Shown: piece by piece, positions 1 through 12,369 of the stretch
How the letters are laid out: each line of letters begins with the position of its first letter
Position numbering within the stretch: position 1 is the first letter of the stretch
Assembly (NCBI GenBank): GCA_905221605.1
Contig: CAJNDS010002570.1
Location: 1-64,000, forward strand
Length of the DNA: 64,000 nt
Origin: Symbiodinium natans
Lineage: Eukaryota; Sar; Dinophyceae; Suessiales; Symbiodiniaceae
Direction of reading: 5' to 3'
Notes under the pieces: generated by a model
What the model was told of the DNA's origin: nothing
Database searches by the model: none
Seen by the model: only the letters and a program-made list of their open reading frames with translations
Made by a program: the position numbers and the translations under genes

Positions 1-560
1 AATTTAAATAATTTAAAAAATTTAAAAAAATTAAATCCGAAAAGGGGGGGGGGGGGCCAGGCCCGGGCCCCCTCCCCCTCCCAGAATTAAATAATTTAAA
101 TAATTTAAATCCGAAAGGGGCGTTCCGGATTTAAATTATTTAAATTATTTAATTCTGGGAGGGGGAGGGGGCCTGGGCCTGGCCCCCCCCCCTTTTCGGA
201 TTTAAATTATTTAAATTATTTAAATTATTTAAATTATTTAAATTATTTAAATTATTTAAATTATTTAAATTATTTAAATTATTTAAATTATTTAATTCCG
301 GGGGGGGGGGAATTAAATAATTTAAATAATTTAAATCCGAACCCCCCCTTTCAGATTTAAATTATTTAAATTATTTAATTCCACCCCCCTGAATTAAATA
401 ATTTAAATAATTTAAATAATTTAAATAATTTAAATCCGAAAGGGGGGCGGGTGCAGGACCGGGCCCCCCCCCTTCCCAGAATTAAATAATTTAAATAATT
501 TAAATCCGAAAGGGGCGTTTCGGATTTAAATTTTTTAAATTATTTAATTCTGGGAGGGGG
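1..560. repeat. AT-rich palindromic minisatellite with G/C tracts
   Basis: Tandem TTTAAATTA-type units, which are largely self-complementary, are interrupted by blocks of G or C. The blocks appear in both orientations (G runs near 45, C runs near 185 and 465), so the whole region reads as repeated foldback modules. No coding signal is visible. The left end is truncated by the window. Confidence 0.85.
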
Positions 561-564
561 GGGG

Positions 565-905
565 GCATCATCATTTTCATCTTTTTCGTCATCTCCTTAA
601 TATCCTTTTTTTCCTTCATCTTCATCATCTCCATCATCTCCATCATCTTCATCATCTCCTTCATCTCTTTCATCTCGCTGAGCTCGTTGAACTCTATCAT
701 CTTCATCTTTATCATCTTCTTCATCTCCCTCATCTCCCTCATCTTCATCATCTGCTTCATCTCCCTCAGCTCGTTCATCTTCATCATCTTCATCACCTTC
801 ATCTTCTTCATCATCTTCATCATCTTCGTCATCTTGCATCATCTTCTTCATCTTCCTCATCTTTCATCATCTTCTTCATCTCCATCATCTCCCATCATCT
901 TCAGT
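565..905. repeat. CAT/CTT trinucleotide-rich microsatellite
   Basis: Imperfect runs of CATCATCTT and CATCTC. The long Ile/Phe or Asp/Glu-rich frames here are artefacts of the three-base periodicity. Confidence 0.85.
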
Positions 906-1150
906 CTGAAAAACTCAAATATTCACCACCGTTCGCGGGGGGCTCCGCCCCCCGCACCCTCTGGATCGAGGGCTTGCCCCCCTCGAGCTCCCCCCTTCCC
1001 CTCAAGGCCCCCCAGGGGGCGAGCAGGGGGGAGACCCCCCCGCTACGCCCCCCCCACCCCTCATAAACTGAAACTACTAGACCCATAAACCCAAAAATCC
1101 CCAAACCCTTAAACCTCTCAATTTAGTGCATAAGCATGCGTCATTCGCAG
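906..1150. other. GC-rich spacer with degenerate telomere-like motifs
   Basis: A C/G-rich spacer is followed at about 1075-1120 by degenerate CCCTAAA-like motifs such as CCCATAAACCC and CCCTTAAACC. I see no gene. Confidence 0.4.
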
Positions 1151-1164
1151 GGTGTGCTCCTCGC

Positions 1165-1630
1165 GGGGGTGGTGGTGGTTGCCGTTAGAAACCAAAAAAA
1201 TCAGGTTAACAAAATGGGGCTTTTCTTTTGTGGTATTGTCTGGTGGTGGTGGTGGTGGTGGTGGTGGTGGTGGTGGTGGCCGTTCAAAACCAAAAAATGA
1301 GGTTAACAAAATGGGGTTATTTTTGGGTGGTATTGTCTGGTGGTGGTGGTGGTGGTTGCCGTTTGAAACAAAAAATGAGGTTAACAACATGGGGCTTTTT
1401 TTGGTGGTATTGTCTGGTGGTGGTGGTGGTGGTCGTTCAAAACCAAAAAATGAGGTTAACAAAATGTTTTTTTTTTTGGTGGTATTGTCTGGTGGTGGTG
1501 GTGGTGGTGGTCGTGGTGGCCGTTCAAAACCAAAAAATGAGGTTAACAAAATGGGGCTTTTCTTTTGTGGTATTGTCTGGTGGTGGTGGTGGTGGTGGTG
1601 GTGGTGGCCGTTCAAAACCAAAAAAATGAG
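1165..1630. repeat. Tandem repeat with embedded (TGG)n tracts
   Basis: About five units of roughly 75-110 bp share a core reading AATGAGGTTAACAA followed by a T-rich stretch and GGTATTGTC. Each core is followed by a (TGG)n run of different length. Length variation sits almost entirely in the TGG run. The poly-Gly, poly-Val and poly-His frames are artefacts. Confidence 0.85.
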
Positions 1631-1649
1631 GCCCCCAGGGGGCGAGCAG

Positions 1650-2232
1650 GGGGAAGACCCCGGAAAGGGTAGGAACAACATTTAAGAGGTCAAAATTTGC
1701 CGGGATCCCCTTGGCACCGTGCACATGGCCTGCAAATACCACACAAAACCGGAAAGGGTAGGAACAAAATTTGCCGGTCAAAATTTGCCGGGATCCCCTT
1801 GCATGGCACCCTGCAGAAGTCCTGCAAATACCACACAAAACGGGAAAGGGTAGGAACAACATTTGGGGGTCAAAATTTGCCGGGATCCCCTTGGCACCGT
1901 GCACATGGCCTGCAAATACCACACAAAACCGGAAAGGGTAGGAACAACATTTGCCGGTCAAAATTTGCCGGGATCCCCTTGGCGCCCTGGAAATGTCCTG
2001 CAAATACCACACAAACAGGGAAAGGGTAGGAACAACTTCGCGGGTCCAAATCTGCCGGGATCCCCTTGGTGCCCTGGAAAAGTCCTGCAAATACCACACA
2101 AAACGGGAAAGGGTAGGAACAACATTTGCCGGTCAAAATTTGCCGGGATCCCCTTGGCACTCTGCAAAAGTCCTGCAAATACCACACAAAACGGGAAAGG
2201 GGTAGGAACAACATTTGGGGGGCAAAATCGCA
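1650..2232. repeat. 88-bp satellite, about seven copies
   Basis: GGAAAGGGTAGGAACAAC recurs about every 88-91 bp (near 1660, 1752, 1843, 1931, 2019, 2107, 2194). Between copies lie GCCGGGATCCCCTTGG and TGCAAATACCACAC. Units differ by substitutions and small indels. One further unit seeds the start of the second segmental copy at 4519. Confidence 0.9.
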
Positions 2233-4518
2233 AGCCCTGCTCCCTAAGATTTGGTCCCTAAGATGTTAGGTTCAAGTTTTCCTCCAAAAAGCCAAATCGC
2301 AAGCCCTGCTCTCCAAAATGTTGGGTTCAAGTTTTCCTCCAAAGAGACAAATCGCAAGCCCTGGTCCCTAAGATTGTGGGGTCATTCTTTGCTCCAACGA
2401 GTCAAATTCACAAGTCCTGGTACCTAAGATTTGGGGTGGCTCTTTGGAGGAAAACTTGAACCCACAATCTGCGGGACCAGGGCTTGCGATTTGACTCTTT
2501 GGAAGAAAACTTGAACCCAAGTTTTTCGGGACCAGGTGGACCAGGTGGACCAGGGCTTGCGATTTGGCTTTTTGAAGCCAAACTGGAAGCCAAAATCTTA
2601 GGGGCCGGGGCTTCCGGTTTGCCCGCAATCTTAGGGACCAGATTTGGGTCTTTTGAGGAAAACTTGAACCCAAAATCTTAGGGACCAGAGCTTGCGATTT
2701 GGCTCTTTGGAGAAAGCTTGAACCCAGCATCTGCGGGACCAAGGCTTGCGATTTGGCTCTTTGGAGGAAGACTTGAACCCAAAATCTTAGGGACCAGGGC
2801 TTGTGATTTGGCTCTTTGGAAGAAAAATTGAACCCAAAATCTTAGGGACCAGGGCTTGTGATTTGTCTCTTTGGAAGAAAAATTGAACCCAAAATTTTGG
2901 GGACCAAGGCTTGCGATTTGGCTGTTTGGAGCAAAACATGACCCCACAATCTTAGGGACCAGGGCTTGCGCTTTGACTCTTTGGAGGAAAACTTGAACCC
3001 AAAATGTTAAGCACCAGGGCTTGCGATCTGACTTTTTGGAGGAAAACTTGAAGCCAAAGTTTCAGGGACCAGGGCTTGTCATTTGGCCTTTTGGAGCAAG
3101 ACTTGAAGCCAAAGTTTTAGGGAGCAGGGCTTGCGATTTGGTTTTTTGGAGCAAAACTTGAAGCCAACGTTTTAGAGAGCAGGGCTTGCGATTTGGCTCT
3201 TTGATGTTCTTTGGAGCAAAACTTGAACTCAAAATCTTAGGGACCTGGGCTTGCGATTTGACTGTTTGGAGCAAAGAAATGACCCCACGAAACCTTGAAA
3301 GAAAAGGTGCTCTTTGTTCACTCTCACCTTTCGTTCGTTTCATTTTCTGAACGCTTTAATTTGAGTATGAATATCTAATGTAATATGTAAAGAGGGGTGT
3401 CCAAGTTTTTTTTGAGTGTTTCGGGTGTCCTTTTCCTTTTTTGTAGCGAAATATTAAATATACACCCGCGCCGGAGATCTTGTTTTTGGAAACCTTGAAA
3501 GAAAAGTGCTTCTTTGTCCTCTCTCACTTTCGTTCGTTTCATTCGGTATAAAGTAAATAATTTAGCATGTAGAAAGGGTTGTCCAAGTTTTTTAGAGTGT
3601 TTCGGGTGTCCTTTTCTTCCTTTTCTGTAGCCACCCACCTTAACAGGACACCCACACCAGAGACTCCGATTTTGGAAACTTGAAGGAAAGGCGCTCCCCT
3701 TTTTCCACCGTTGCCTTCCTGTCGTTCCTTGCGCAAGAGGCAATAAAAGAAAGAAATGATATTACATGTATCCAAAATTAGGGTGTCCTGTTTTTCTTTT
3801 CTGTAACAAGACCTACTTTTCACGGACACCCACACCGGAGACCTCCATTTTTTTGAACCCTTTGAAAGAAAGCAGGCCGAAGACTTAAGATTTTCTGTGC
3901 TCCCAAAAGACAAATCGCAAGCACCGTCTTCCTAAGATTTTGGAGAAGGGGATGCTCCCAAAACACGCCCCCCAAGATTTTGGCAAAATGTGCTCCCAAA
4001 AGACAAGTCGCAGGCGCAGCCCTCCAAAAAATTTGGACAAGTTTATGCTCCCAATCAGTTTTTCTTGTTAAAGATGAGTTTACATGTCTTCCTACCTTGT
4101 TCCTTTCTTCTTCCGGTTCGCTCGCTCGTTCTCTCTCTCTCTCTCTCTCTCTCTCGCTCGCTCTCTCCATCTTTTTGCTTTTATGGGCGGCATGTCTTGT
4201 AGAATTGGAAGACGAGGAGGAGGGTGAACTACAAAGCAGAGATTTGCTGAAGCAGAGAGGGAGTGAGACACGGCGAGGCATAGAGAGAGAAGCATAGACC
4301 GTGGGAGAGAAAGGGTCTCTTGACTCTTAGCTTCCCCTTTCTCAAGTCCATATTAATTTTCTTTCTTGTGGAAAAGAAAGAGGAAAAGAGAAGAGAGAAG
4401 AGGAATTTACATGTTCTTCCTACCTTCTTCTTGTCCCTCCTTCTTCTCTCCCCCCTGACCCTGTCTCTTTTTCTCTCTATCTCCTCATTTTTCTGTTAAA
4501 GTGGTACGGGAAGGCGGA
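2126..4518. repeat. Segmental tandem duplication, copy 1
   Basis: This block is directly repeated at 4519-7288. It contains the last 88-bp unit, the 55-bp satellite, a T/C-rich stretch (3300-3900) and a CT microsatellite (about 4130-4160). It ends with GTGGTACGGGAAGGCGGA, immediately followed by the start of copy 2. No convincing exon is visible; the open frames are repeat-derived. Confidence 0.85.
2233..3300. repeat. 55-bp satellite in two orientations
   Basis: The unit contains GGGACCAGGGCTTGCGATTT, CTCTTTGGAGG and ACTTGAACCCAAAATC, with a period near 55 bp. The first few units (2233-2420) run in the opposite orientation to the rest, so the array flips at about 2420-2440. The same array recurs at 4620-6030, and a remnant lies at 7880-7990. 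Confidence 0.9.
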
Positions 4519-6883
4519 TTGCCGGTCAAAATTTGCCGGGATCCCCTTGGCACTCTGCAAAAGTCCTGCAAATACCACACAAAACGGGAAAGGGGTAGGA
4601 ACAACATTTGGGGGGGCAAAATCGCAAGCCCTGCTCCCTAAGATTTGGTCCCTAAGATGTTAGGTTCAAGTTTTCCTCCAAAAAGCCAAATCGCAAGCCC
4701 TGCTCTCTAAAATGTTGGGTTCAAGTTTTCCTCCAAAGAGACAAATCGCAAGCCCTGGTCCCTAAGATTGTGGGGTCATTCTTTGCTCCAACGAGTCAAA
4801 TTCACAAGTCCTGGTACCTAAGATTTGGGGTGGCTCTTTGGAGGAAAACTTGAACCCACAATCTGCGGGACCAGGGCTTGCGATTTGACTCTTTGGAAGA
4901 AAACTTGAACCCAAGTTTTTCGGGACCAGGGCTTGCGATCTGGCTCTTTGGAGGAAAAATTGAACCCACCATCATATGGACCAGGGCTTGCGATTTGGCT
5001 TTTTGAAGCCAAAATCTTAGGGACCAGGGCTTGCGATGTGACTCTTTGGAGGAAAACTTGAACCGAACATTTTGGGGACCAGGGCTTGCGAACTGGCTCT
5101 TTGGGGGAAAACTTGAACCCAAAATTTGGGGACCAGGGCTTGCGATTTGACTGATTGGAGCAAAGAATGACCCCGCAATCTCAGGGACCAGGGCTTGCGA
5201 TTTGGCTCTTTGGAGGAAAACTACTTGGAACCCACAATCTTAGGGACCAGGGCTTGCGATTTGGCTTTTTGGAGCAAAACTGGAACCCAAAATCTTAGGG
5301 GCCGGGGCTTGTGATTTGGCTCTTTGGAGGAAAACTTGAACCCCAAATCTTAGGGACCAAGGCTTCCGGTTTGCCCGCAATCTTAGGGACCAGATTTGGG
5401 TCTTTGGAGGAAAACTTGAACCCAAAATCTTAGGGACCAGAGCTTGCGATTTGGCTCTTTGGAGAAAGCTTGAACCCAGCATCTGCGGGACCAAGGCTTG
5501 CGATTTGGCTCTTTGGAGGAAGACTTGAACCCAAAATCTTAGGGACCAGGGCTTGTGATTTGGCTCTTTGGAAGAAAAATTGAACCCAAAATCTTAGGGA
5601 CCAGGGCTTGTGATTTGTCTCTTTGGAAGAAAAATTGAACCCAAAATTTTGGGGACCAGGGCTTGCGATTTGGCTGTTTGGAGCAAAACATGACCCCACA
5701 ATCTTAGGGACCAGGGCTTGCGCTTTGACTCTTTGGAGGAAAACTTGAACCCAAAATCTTAAGCACCAGGGCTTGCGATCTGACTTTTTGGAGGAAAACT
5801 TGAAGCCAAAGTTTCAGGGACCAGGGCTTGTCATTTGGCCTTTTGGAGCAAGACTTGAAGCCAAAGTTTTAGGGAGCAGGGCTTGCGATTTGGCGATTTT
5901 GGAGCAAAGCTTGAAGCCAAAGTTTTAGGGAGCAGGGCTTGCGATTTGGCTCTTTGATGTTCTTTGGAGCAAAACTTGAACTCAAAATCTTAGGGACCTG
6001 GGCTTGCGATTTGACTGTTTGGAGCAAAGAAATGACCCCACGAAACCTTGAAAGAAAAGGTGCTCTTTGTTCACTCTCACCTTTCGTTCGTTTCATTTTC
6101 TGAACGCTTTAATTTAAGTATGAATATCTAATGTAATATGTAAAGAGGGGTGTCCAAGTTTTTTTTGAGTGTTTCGGGTGTCCTTTTCCTTTTTTGTAGC
6201 GAAATATTAAATACACACCCGCACCGGAGATCTTGTTTTTGGAACCTTGAAAGAAAAGTGCTTCTTTGTCCTCTCTCACTTTCGTTCGTTTCATTCGGTA
6301 TAAAGTAAACAATTTAGCATGTAGAAAAGGGTTGTCCAAGTTTTTTAGAGTGTTTCGGGTGTCCTTTTCTTCCTTTTCTGTAGCCACCCACCTTAACAGG
6401 ACACCCACACCAGAGACTCCGATTTTGGAAACTTGAAGGAAAGGCGCTCCCCTTTTTCCACCGTTGCCTTCCTGTCGTTCCTTGCGCAAGAGGCAATAAA
6501 AGAAAGAAATGATGTTACATGTATCCAAAATTAGGGTGTCCTGTTTTTCTTTTCTGTAACAAGACCTACTTTTCACGGACACCCACACCGGAGACCTCCA
6601 TTTTTTTGAACCCTTTGAAAGAAAGCGGGCCGAAGACTTAAGATTTTCTGTGCTCCCAAAAGACAAATCGCAAGCACCGTCTTCCTAAGACTTTGGAGAA
6701 GGGGATGCTCCCAAAACACGCCCCCCAAGATTTTGGCAAAATGTGCTCCCAAAAAGACAAGTCGCAGGCGCAGCCCTCCAAAAAAATTGGACAAGTTTAT
6801 GCTCCCAATCAGTTTTTCTTGTTAAAGATGAGTTTACATGTCTTCCTACCTTGTTCCTTTCTTCTTCCGGTTCGCTCGCTCGT

Positions 6884-6928
<45 letters not shown>

Positions 6929-7288
6929 CGCTCTCTCCATCTTTTTGCTTTTATGGGCGGCATGTCTTGTAGAATTGGAAGACGAGGAGGAGGGTGAACT
7001 ACAAAGCAGAGATTTGCTGAAGCAGAGAGGGAGTGAGACACGGCGAGGCATAGAGAGAGAAGCATAGACCGTGGGAGAGAAAGGGTCTCTTGACTCTTAG
7101 CTTCCCCTTTCTCAAGTCCATATTAATTTTCTTTCTTGTGGAAAAGAAAGAGGAAAAGAGAAGAGAGAAGAGGAATTTACAAGTTCTTCCTACCTTGTTC
7201 TTGTCCCTCCTTCTTCTCTCCCCCCTGACCCTGTCTCTTTTTCTCTCTATCTCCTCATTTTTCTGTTAAAGTGGTACGGGAAGGCGGA
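4519..7288. repeat. Segmental tandem duplication, copy 2
   Basis: Direct copy of 2126-4518, starting at TTGCCGGTCAAAATTTGCC and ending at the same GTGGTACGGGAAGGCGGA motif. It is about 375 bp longer, mostly because of extra 55-bp units around 4930-5400. The CT microsatellite (about 6885-6930) is also longer. The non-satellite parts look nearly identical by eye, implying a recent event. Confidence 0.85.
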
Positions 7289-7825
7289 ATGAGATGAAGG
7301 CAGCGTCCTCCCCTGGAGGCACCTGCCCACAAAAAAAGGAGCATCAGCTTCCAAGAGATTTGCAGAAGGAGAGAGGGAATGAGACAACGCAGGGCATGGA
7401 GAGAAGCGTAGACCGTGGGGGAGAGAGAGCGAGAGGGCCTCTTGGCTTTCCCCTTATCTCGTTCTCTGTTTAGACAAGAAAAAAAGGGAGTTTGCACCTT
7501 CTTCTCGCTCCTCACTCGTCTCTCTTCTCCACACCCCTCTCGCGCTCCTTTTTTCCCCCTTTTTCAGCGGGCTTGAGGACAAGGGGTTTCCCCACGACCG
7601 CCCCACGCTGCACTCACTCTCTCTCTCTCTCTCTCTCTCTCTCGCTCTGTTTTTTCTTTCTTTTCTGAGAAGAACAGGAAGGGGTGGAAGCTGATGCTGG
7701 GTGCCTCCAGGGGGGGGACGTTGCCTTCCTCTCATTCGTACCACTTTAAAAAGAATGAGGAGATATAGAGAAGGAGTGACAGGGTCAGGGGGAGAGAAGC
7801 GGGAGGGACAAGAACAAGGTTAGAA
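7186..7825. repeat. Inverted repeat of about 640 bp, possible non-autonomous element
   Basis: The left arm (7186-7355) reappears in reverse complement at about 7685-7825. The outer parts carry the TGTCCCTCCTTCTTCTC and CCTGACCCTGTC motifs and the inner parts share GGAAGCTGATGC. The interior is a divergent relative of 4240-4400 and also contains a CT microsatellite (about 7617-7645). No transposase is present. It could be a MITE-like element or simply an inverted duplication. Confidence 0.55.
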
Positions 7826-7874
7826 GAGGCCATGATAGTACGACTTACGTGACAGCAGCGTGCCCTCGTGGGAA

Positions 7875-7995
7875 CGTCAAGTTTTCCTCCAAAGAGCCAA
7901 ATCAAGCCCTGGTCCCTAAGATATTGGGTTCAAGTTTTCTTCCAAAGAGCCAAATCGCAAGCCCTGGTCCCTAAGATTTTTGGGTTCAAGTTTTC
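7875..7995. repeat. 55-bp satellite remnant
   Basis: About two units of the same 55-bp family seen at 2.2-6.0 kb, in the orientation reading CCCTGGTCCCTAAGAT. Confidence 0.8.
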
Positions 7996-8207
7996 TTCCA
8001 ATCTAAGAACATGTCTGGCGACCCCGAAAAGACATAGACTCCCAGTTTCCCACGTGACAGCCTCGTACCCTCGTCGGAATGGGTTTGGTAATAACAAAAC
8101 CCGAGTGCCAGCTTCCAAATAAACCCTATTTAAGCCACCCACGGGGGGGGGGTGGACCAATTTTGGTGGGTTTTTTCGGCTATCCCCGGTCTGGTGCCGG
8201 GAAAACC

Positions 8208-8570
8208 ATCGTTGCCAAGGGGCCTGTTTTGGGCTAGATTTGGGTTTCTTTGGTAAGTGTGCTTCTGAGACGTTCGAAGGAGAAGCGGGGCCCCCCGATG
8301 CTGCTGATGCTGGTCTGGGTGTGGTGCCAAGGGGGCCTGTTTTGGGCTAGATTTGGGTTTCTTTGGTAGGTGTTTTTCGGAGACGTTCGAAGGAGAAGCG
8401 GGGCCCCCCTGCTGGCCTGGGTGTGGTGCCAATGGGGGCCTGTTTTGGGCTAGATTTGGGTTTCTTTGGTAGGTGTTTTTCGGAGACGTTCGAAGGAGAA
8501 GCGGGGCCCCCCTGATGCTGCTGATGCTAACCTGGGTGTGGGTGTGGTGCCTGATGCTGCTGATGCTGGC
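8208..8570. repeat. About 105-115-bp tandem repeat, three units
   Basis: Units start near 8214, 8328 and 8431 with CCTGTTTTGGGCTAGATTTG. They share GAGACGTTCGAAGGAGAAGC and end in CTGATGCTG-type short repeats of varying number. Confidence 0.85.
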
Positions 8571-11438
8571 CGTTGCGTGTCATGTGCGACAAGAGAGAGA
8601 AAGCTACTTGAATCACTGAGCTGGGCATGCTGCAACATGTCTGCCGGTCTATGGTTCGCAAAGGTGTCTGTCTCATTGCTCTCTGCATCTTCCGGGCTGA
8701 GGGTCGGCGCTTTGCTCTCTCGGCGCCTCTCTGTTCCTGTAAGCTCCGTGTCCCCAGTCCTAGGCCTACTAGAGCTTTCGTCCCAGCCCGTGGCTCTCAA
8801 GTCTACCACTGTAACAGATCTGGAACCCTCAAACCCACCCGGCCGTGCCTGAGGTATGGCAACAAGGGAAGTCTTCAAAAATTGTGGTGTTGGGAGCACC
8901 ACCAGGCGTTTATCTGTCTCACCCTGGTCATGCCCTTACAGCTCTTCACCTGGGTTTCGGGTAGCGTATGGTGGCGTGCTGTTCAGTGCTGTTCGAATTT
9001 GGGGCCAAGACTTACTGCCTGGGCGATGTGGTCGCTCTTTGTGCGATCGGCAGGGGTGGAGGCTGTGTTGAGTTGTGTGGCAGTTGTGGGAACAACTGGT
9101 GTTCCCCGCTCTTGCCAGGCTTGCTGTTTATCTCCATGAACAGCTCGAGGTGCCGTCTGGCAATCTGGCAGAGAATTTGCGCGACTTGCTCTGCTCAAGG
9201 CTGATTTTTGCTGCGGCAGCTTCGCACTGCGTGCTGCGAAACGCGAGAAAGGATATGAGGCGTGCAGCCATTACAAGGGATGCTTGTCCCTGTGACAAGA
9301 CGTCTGCAGGCGCAGCGACTGCATCTGGGAGTGGTTTATCCTCTTTGTTATCTCCATGTCCTTGGTCGTTTTTGCTGCCCGGGCCTCAACCGCCGATAGG
9401 GCACCAGCCTGCCACAGGGCACCCGAAGGATTCCACAGAGCTCTGCATTTTCTCTGCAGAGGTGGGCACCACTTCGGGCCAAGAGGTGGAGTTGAGACGA
9501 GGCGCTCCTTCGCCTTTGCGCCCGGCTCTACCTTTGTCTTACGTAGCTTGTTAAGTACGCAGAGGCACACTCACCGGCAGCGGTGCGCGGCCTTGCATGT
9601 TCTTCTTCCATTTTTTTCTTCATTTTTTTGGTGCTTTTATTCTTGTTGTTCGACTATTTGTTTTATGAGACGATGCTGTTGCCCGTTCCTTTTCTTTTTG
9701 GCTTCTCTCCTTTTTCTGAGGCTTGGCGCTCCTGAAGGCAGGGCTCTCAGCCCTGGCGGCGGTGCTGACCGAGCGCCAGCTCAAGCACGGGCAGCACTTG
9801 CCCCAGGTCGTTGCTTTTGCTGAGATTCGCTGAGTTTCTCCTTGGTAGCAGCCGTACCAATTACTGTATTGTAGCGAAGGTACAATGTTTGGGAAGCCAA
9901 CACATTGTTGAAGATGCAGAGCTTTCTGGACAAAGCCTCGGGAGCTTGAGTTGCCAAGAAAACTTTAGGGAAAGTTGGGAGACGTTTAGTGAGACTTTTT
10001 TTGAAGGTCGCCTTGCTGGTCTTTGCAGCCCAGTCCATGTCCATGGAGGCTGCATCCAAGATGTGCGCTGGCTGTGTAAATTTGTGTTAAATCGTGCGTT
10101 TTCCTTCGTTCTGTTCACACCGTTTCAAGCACATCCCTGGCCAAAGCCCCCGCAGCCCCGCAAGGAGGCGTGTCCAGAAGACAAAGCTCTCATCACCACC
10201 CCGTGCATCGATAAGAGGCCGAGATGTTGTTGGCATTGCATGTGCTATGCAGGGTCGAGAGGATGCTTTTCTCTTTTGTGCAACTTGGGCAAGGGGATGG
10301 GACCTTCTCACGTACTGCGTGCTGTTTGCAGAGGCATGGTTGGGCATGGACACGGCTCTTTCCAAATCTTGCAAATATGCTGTTGACCCCTTCGGGAGCC
10401 CTTCACGTTCTTTTCCGGAGGTTGGAAACGGTTGGCTGTCGGTGGCCATCCTCAAGCGACATGGCCCCAGCACAGCACACAAGAGAAGAAGAGAAGGGGA
10501 CAGAGAGGCTGTGTGAGGAGTCTGAGAGGGGAGCGCTGAACTCGAGGCATGTCGGCGATCGTGAAGTTTGTGTGCAAGGCAGCGGCGGCGTCCCATGCCG
10601 AGAGCACACGGGCGATCTTCTTTGGGAGAAGAAAAGTTTATCAAAGGAAAACTTTCTCTTTTTCGTTCGACGTCCGAGGCCGACCCTCTACTGCCTCTAC
10701 ACGGTGACTCACTTCCAGGAGCACCACTTCCAGGCGAACACCACACCAGCACGACATGGAGCGTTTAAGCCAGACACGCGACGTCTATGTCACTTATGTT
10801 GTCTCAGCCCTGCATCTTCCTCTCAGCCTGTCTCTGCTTCCATTTCGAGTTGTCCGACAGTCCAGACTTGCCCCGAGTTGAGTTCAGACCTTTGCAGCCT
10901 TTGCACACTTGCAGTGGGGGACCTTCCTGCCGATCCTGGTCATGACCGCCCCTGCCTCGGTGCGCGAGCACCCTGCGTGTGCTCTGTCACGGGTCGCAGC
11001 GTGGCGTGTCGTGCAATGTGAGACACGCGTGTCAGGTTTTCATCTTCCTTTATGCGAAGCCACAGTTCTGTTGCCCACGGAGCTCTGATGACGGAATCAA
11101 GCCCACCAGCTCAGAAGACCAGAAGTGGGTCGGCAACTACCCAAAAGGCGCCAGTGCCGAAACAAACATCCCCGCCGAGGACCGGCTGTAAATTCAAGCT
11201 TATCCTGCGGGGGATGCTTCTTTTGATGCACTCTGATGGCGTGGTTCCACATGTTTCCATATTAAAACCGTCGTCCCTCTCTCCACCTTGCCTTTTGAAA
11301 GCAAAGAGAAGAGAGCGAGATGCCCCGGAGTGAGCGGAGCCTTTGAGAGGGCCTTTCAGCTCCCCCTTTCGCTCTCCTTTGAGAGCGATATGCCGATTAG
11401 TGCGCCGGATATGCTAGCGATGCCGGAGGAAAAGGCCG

Positions 11439-11490
<52 letters not shown>

Positions 11491-12090
11491 GCGCCTTAGA
11501 GAAAATCAGCTAATGGAGAGACATGAAGAGACTGAGGGACCGTGTGACAGTGTTAACGCTGTTGCCAGAATCATGAACTGTGTTAATGTTTTCTTCTTTC
11601 TGGTATCTCATAATGTACCGCACACGTCCGGCCTATTTCTGTCCGTTGTGGTTGGAAGCAGCCGTTTGCAATTGGAGACATGAAGGGCCTGTGGCTGCCC
11701 CATTGCTATGGCAGTGCCTTGGAGGCAAGCAGAAGCCGAGCAGGAGTGGATGGGAAGGTGGGAATCAGCCGTTATTTTTCAAACATCGGTCATGAGCCTT
11801 ATGAATGCGCGGGACACGTTTCACTCAACCCAATAGGAAAGCCAAGGAGCTCTAACCCACAAGCGGCCCTTTACCGGTGTACCAGCCGTTCTCCAGCTAC
11901 TAGGGGTTGTGCCTTCCTCAACTCAAGAAGTAAGACTTGAAAGAGAGCACGTGTTGATCCCCATTCTGAATCTGGTCCCCACATATGCAGGGAAAAGGTA
12001 TAATTTTAACGCTACGCGACCCGCCTCGGCCCGGCCCAGCGCATCCGCGTGAGCATGGTGATTCCGCAGCGCCCAAGTCGCTGGACCCAA
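8571..12090. other. No confident gene; weak exon candidates
   Basis: Mixed-composition DNA typical of dinoflagellate introns or intergenic space. The stretch just before a stop at about 11191 has a codon-like, low-complexity look on the + strand and could be a terminal exon, but no upstream exon joins it convincingly. Other open frames show no recognisable domain. A CT microsatellite lies at about 11435-11493. Confidence 0.3.
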
Positions 12091-12310
12091 GCAATAAGGG
12101 TTGGGTTTACGGTTTAGGGTTCCGGGTTTATGGTTTATGGTTTGGGGTTTAGGGTTGAGGGTTAGTTTAGGATTGAGGGCTTAGGGCTCAAGGTTCATGC
12201 TTTAGGGTTGGCCCCTCAGGGGGGGGTAGGGGTGGGGGGGGAAGGGGGGCAGAGGGGAAAGGGGGGGCGAGCTAAGATTTAAGGTTTCAGGTTTAGGGTT
12301 TCGGTTCAAG
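12090..12310. repeat. Degenerate interstitial telomere repeat
   Basis: Many TTTAGGG-like units (GGTTTAGGG, GGGTTTATGG, GGTTTGGGG, TTAGGGTTG) run in the G-rich orientation along the + strand. They are mutated relative to the perfect repeat at 39.57 kb. Confidence 0.7.
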
Positions 12311-12369
12311 CTTAGACTCTTCGGCTCGTCCCCTCCATGCTCACCCCATTTGCCCGAAAAATCGTGGCG

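Noticed and set aside
1152-1685. Poly-Gly, poly-Trp and poly-His open frames
   Set aside because: Products of (TGG)n tracts in a tandem repeat.
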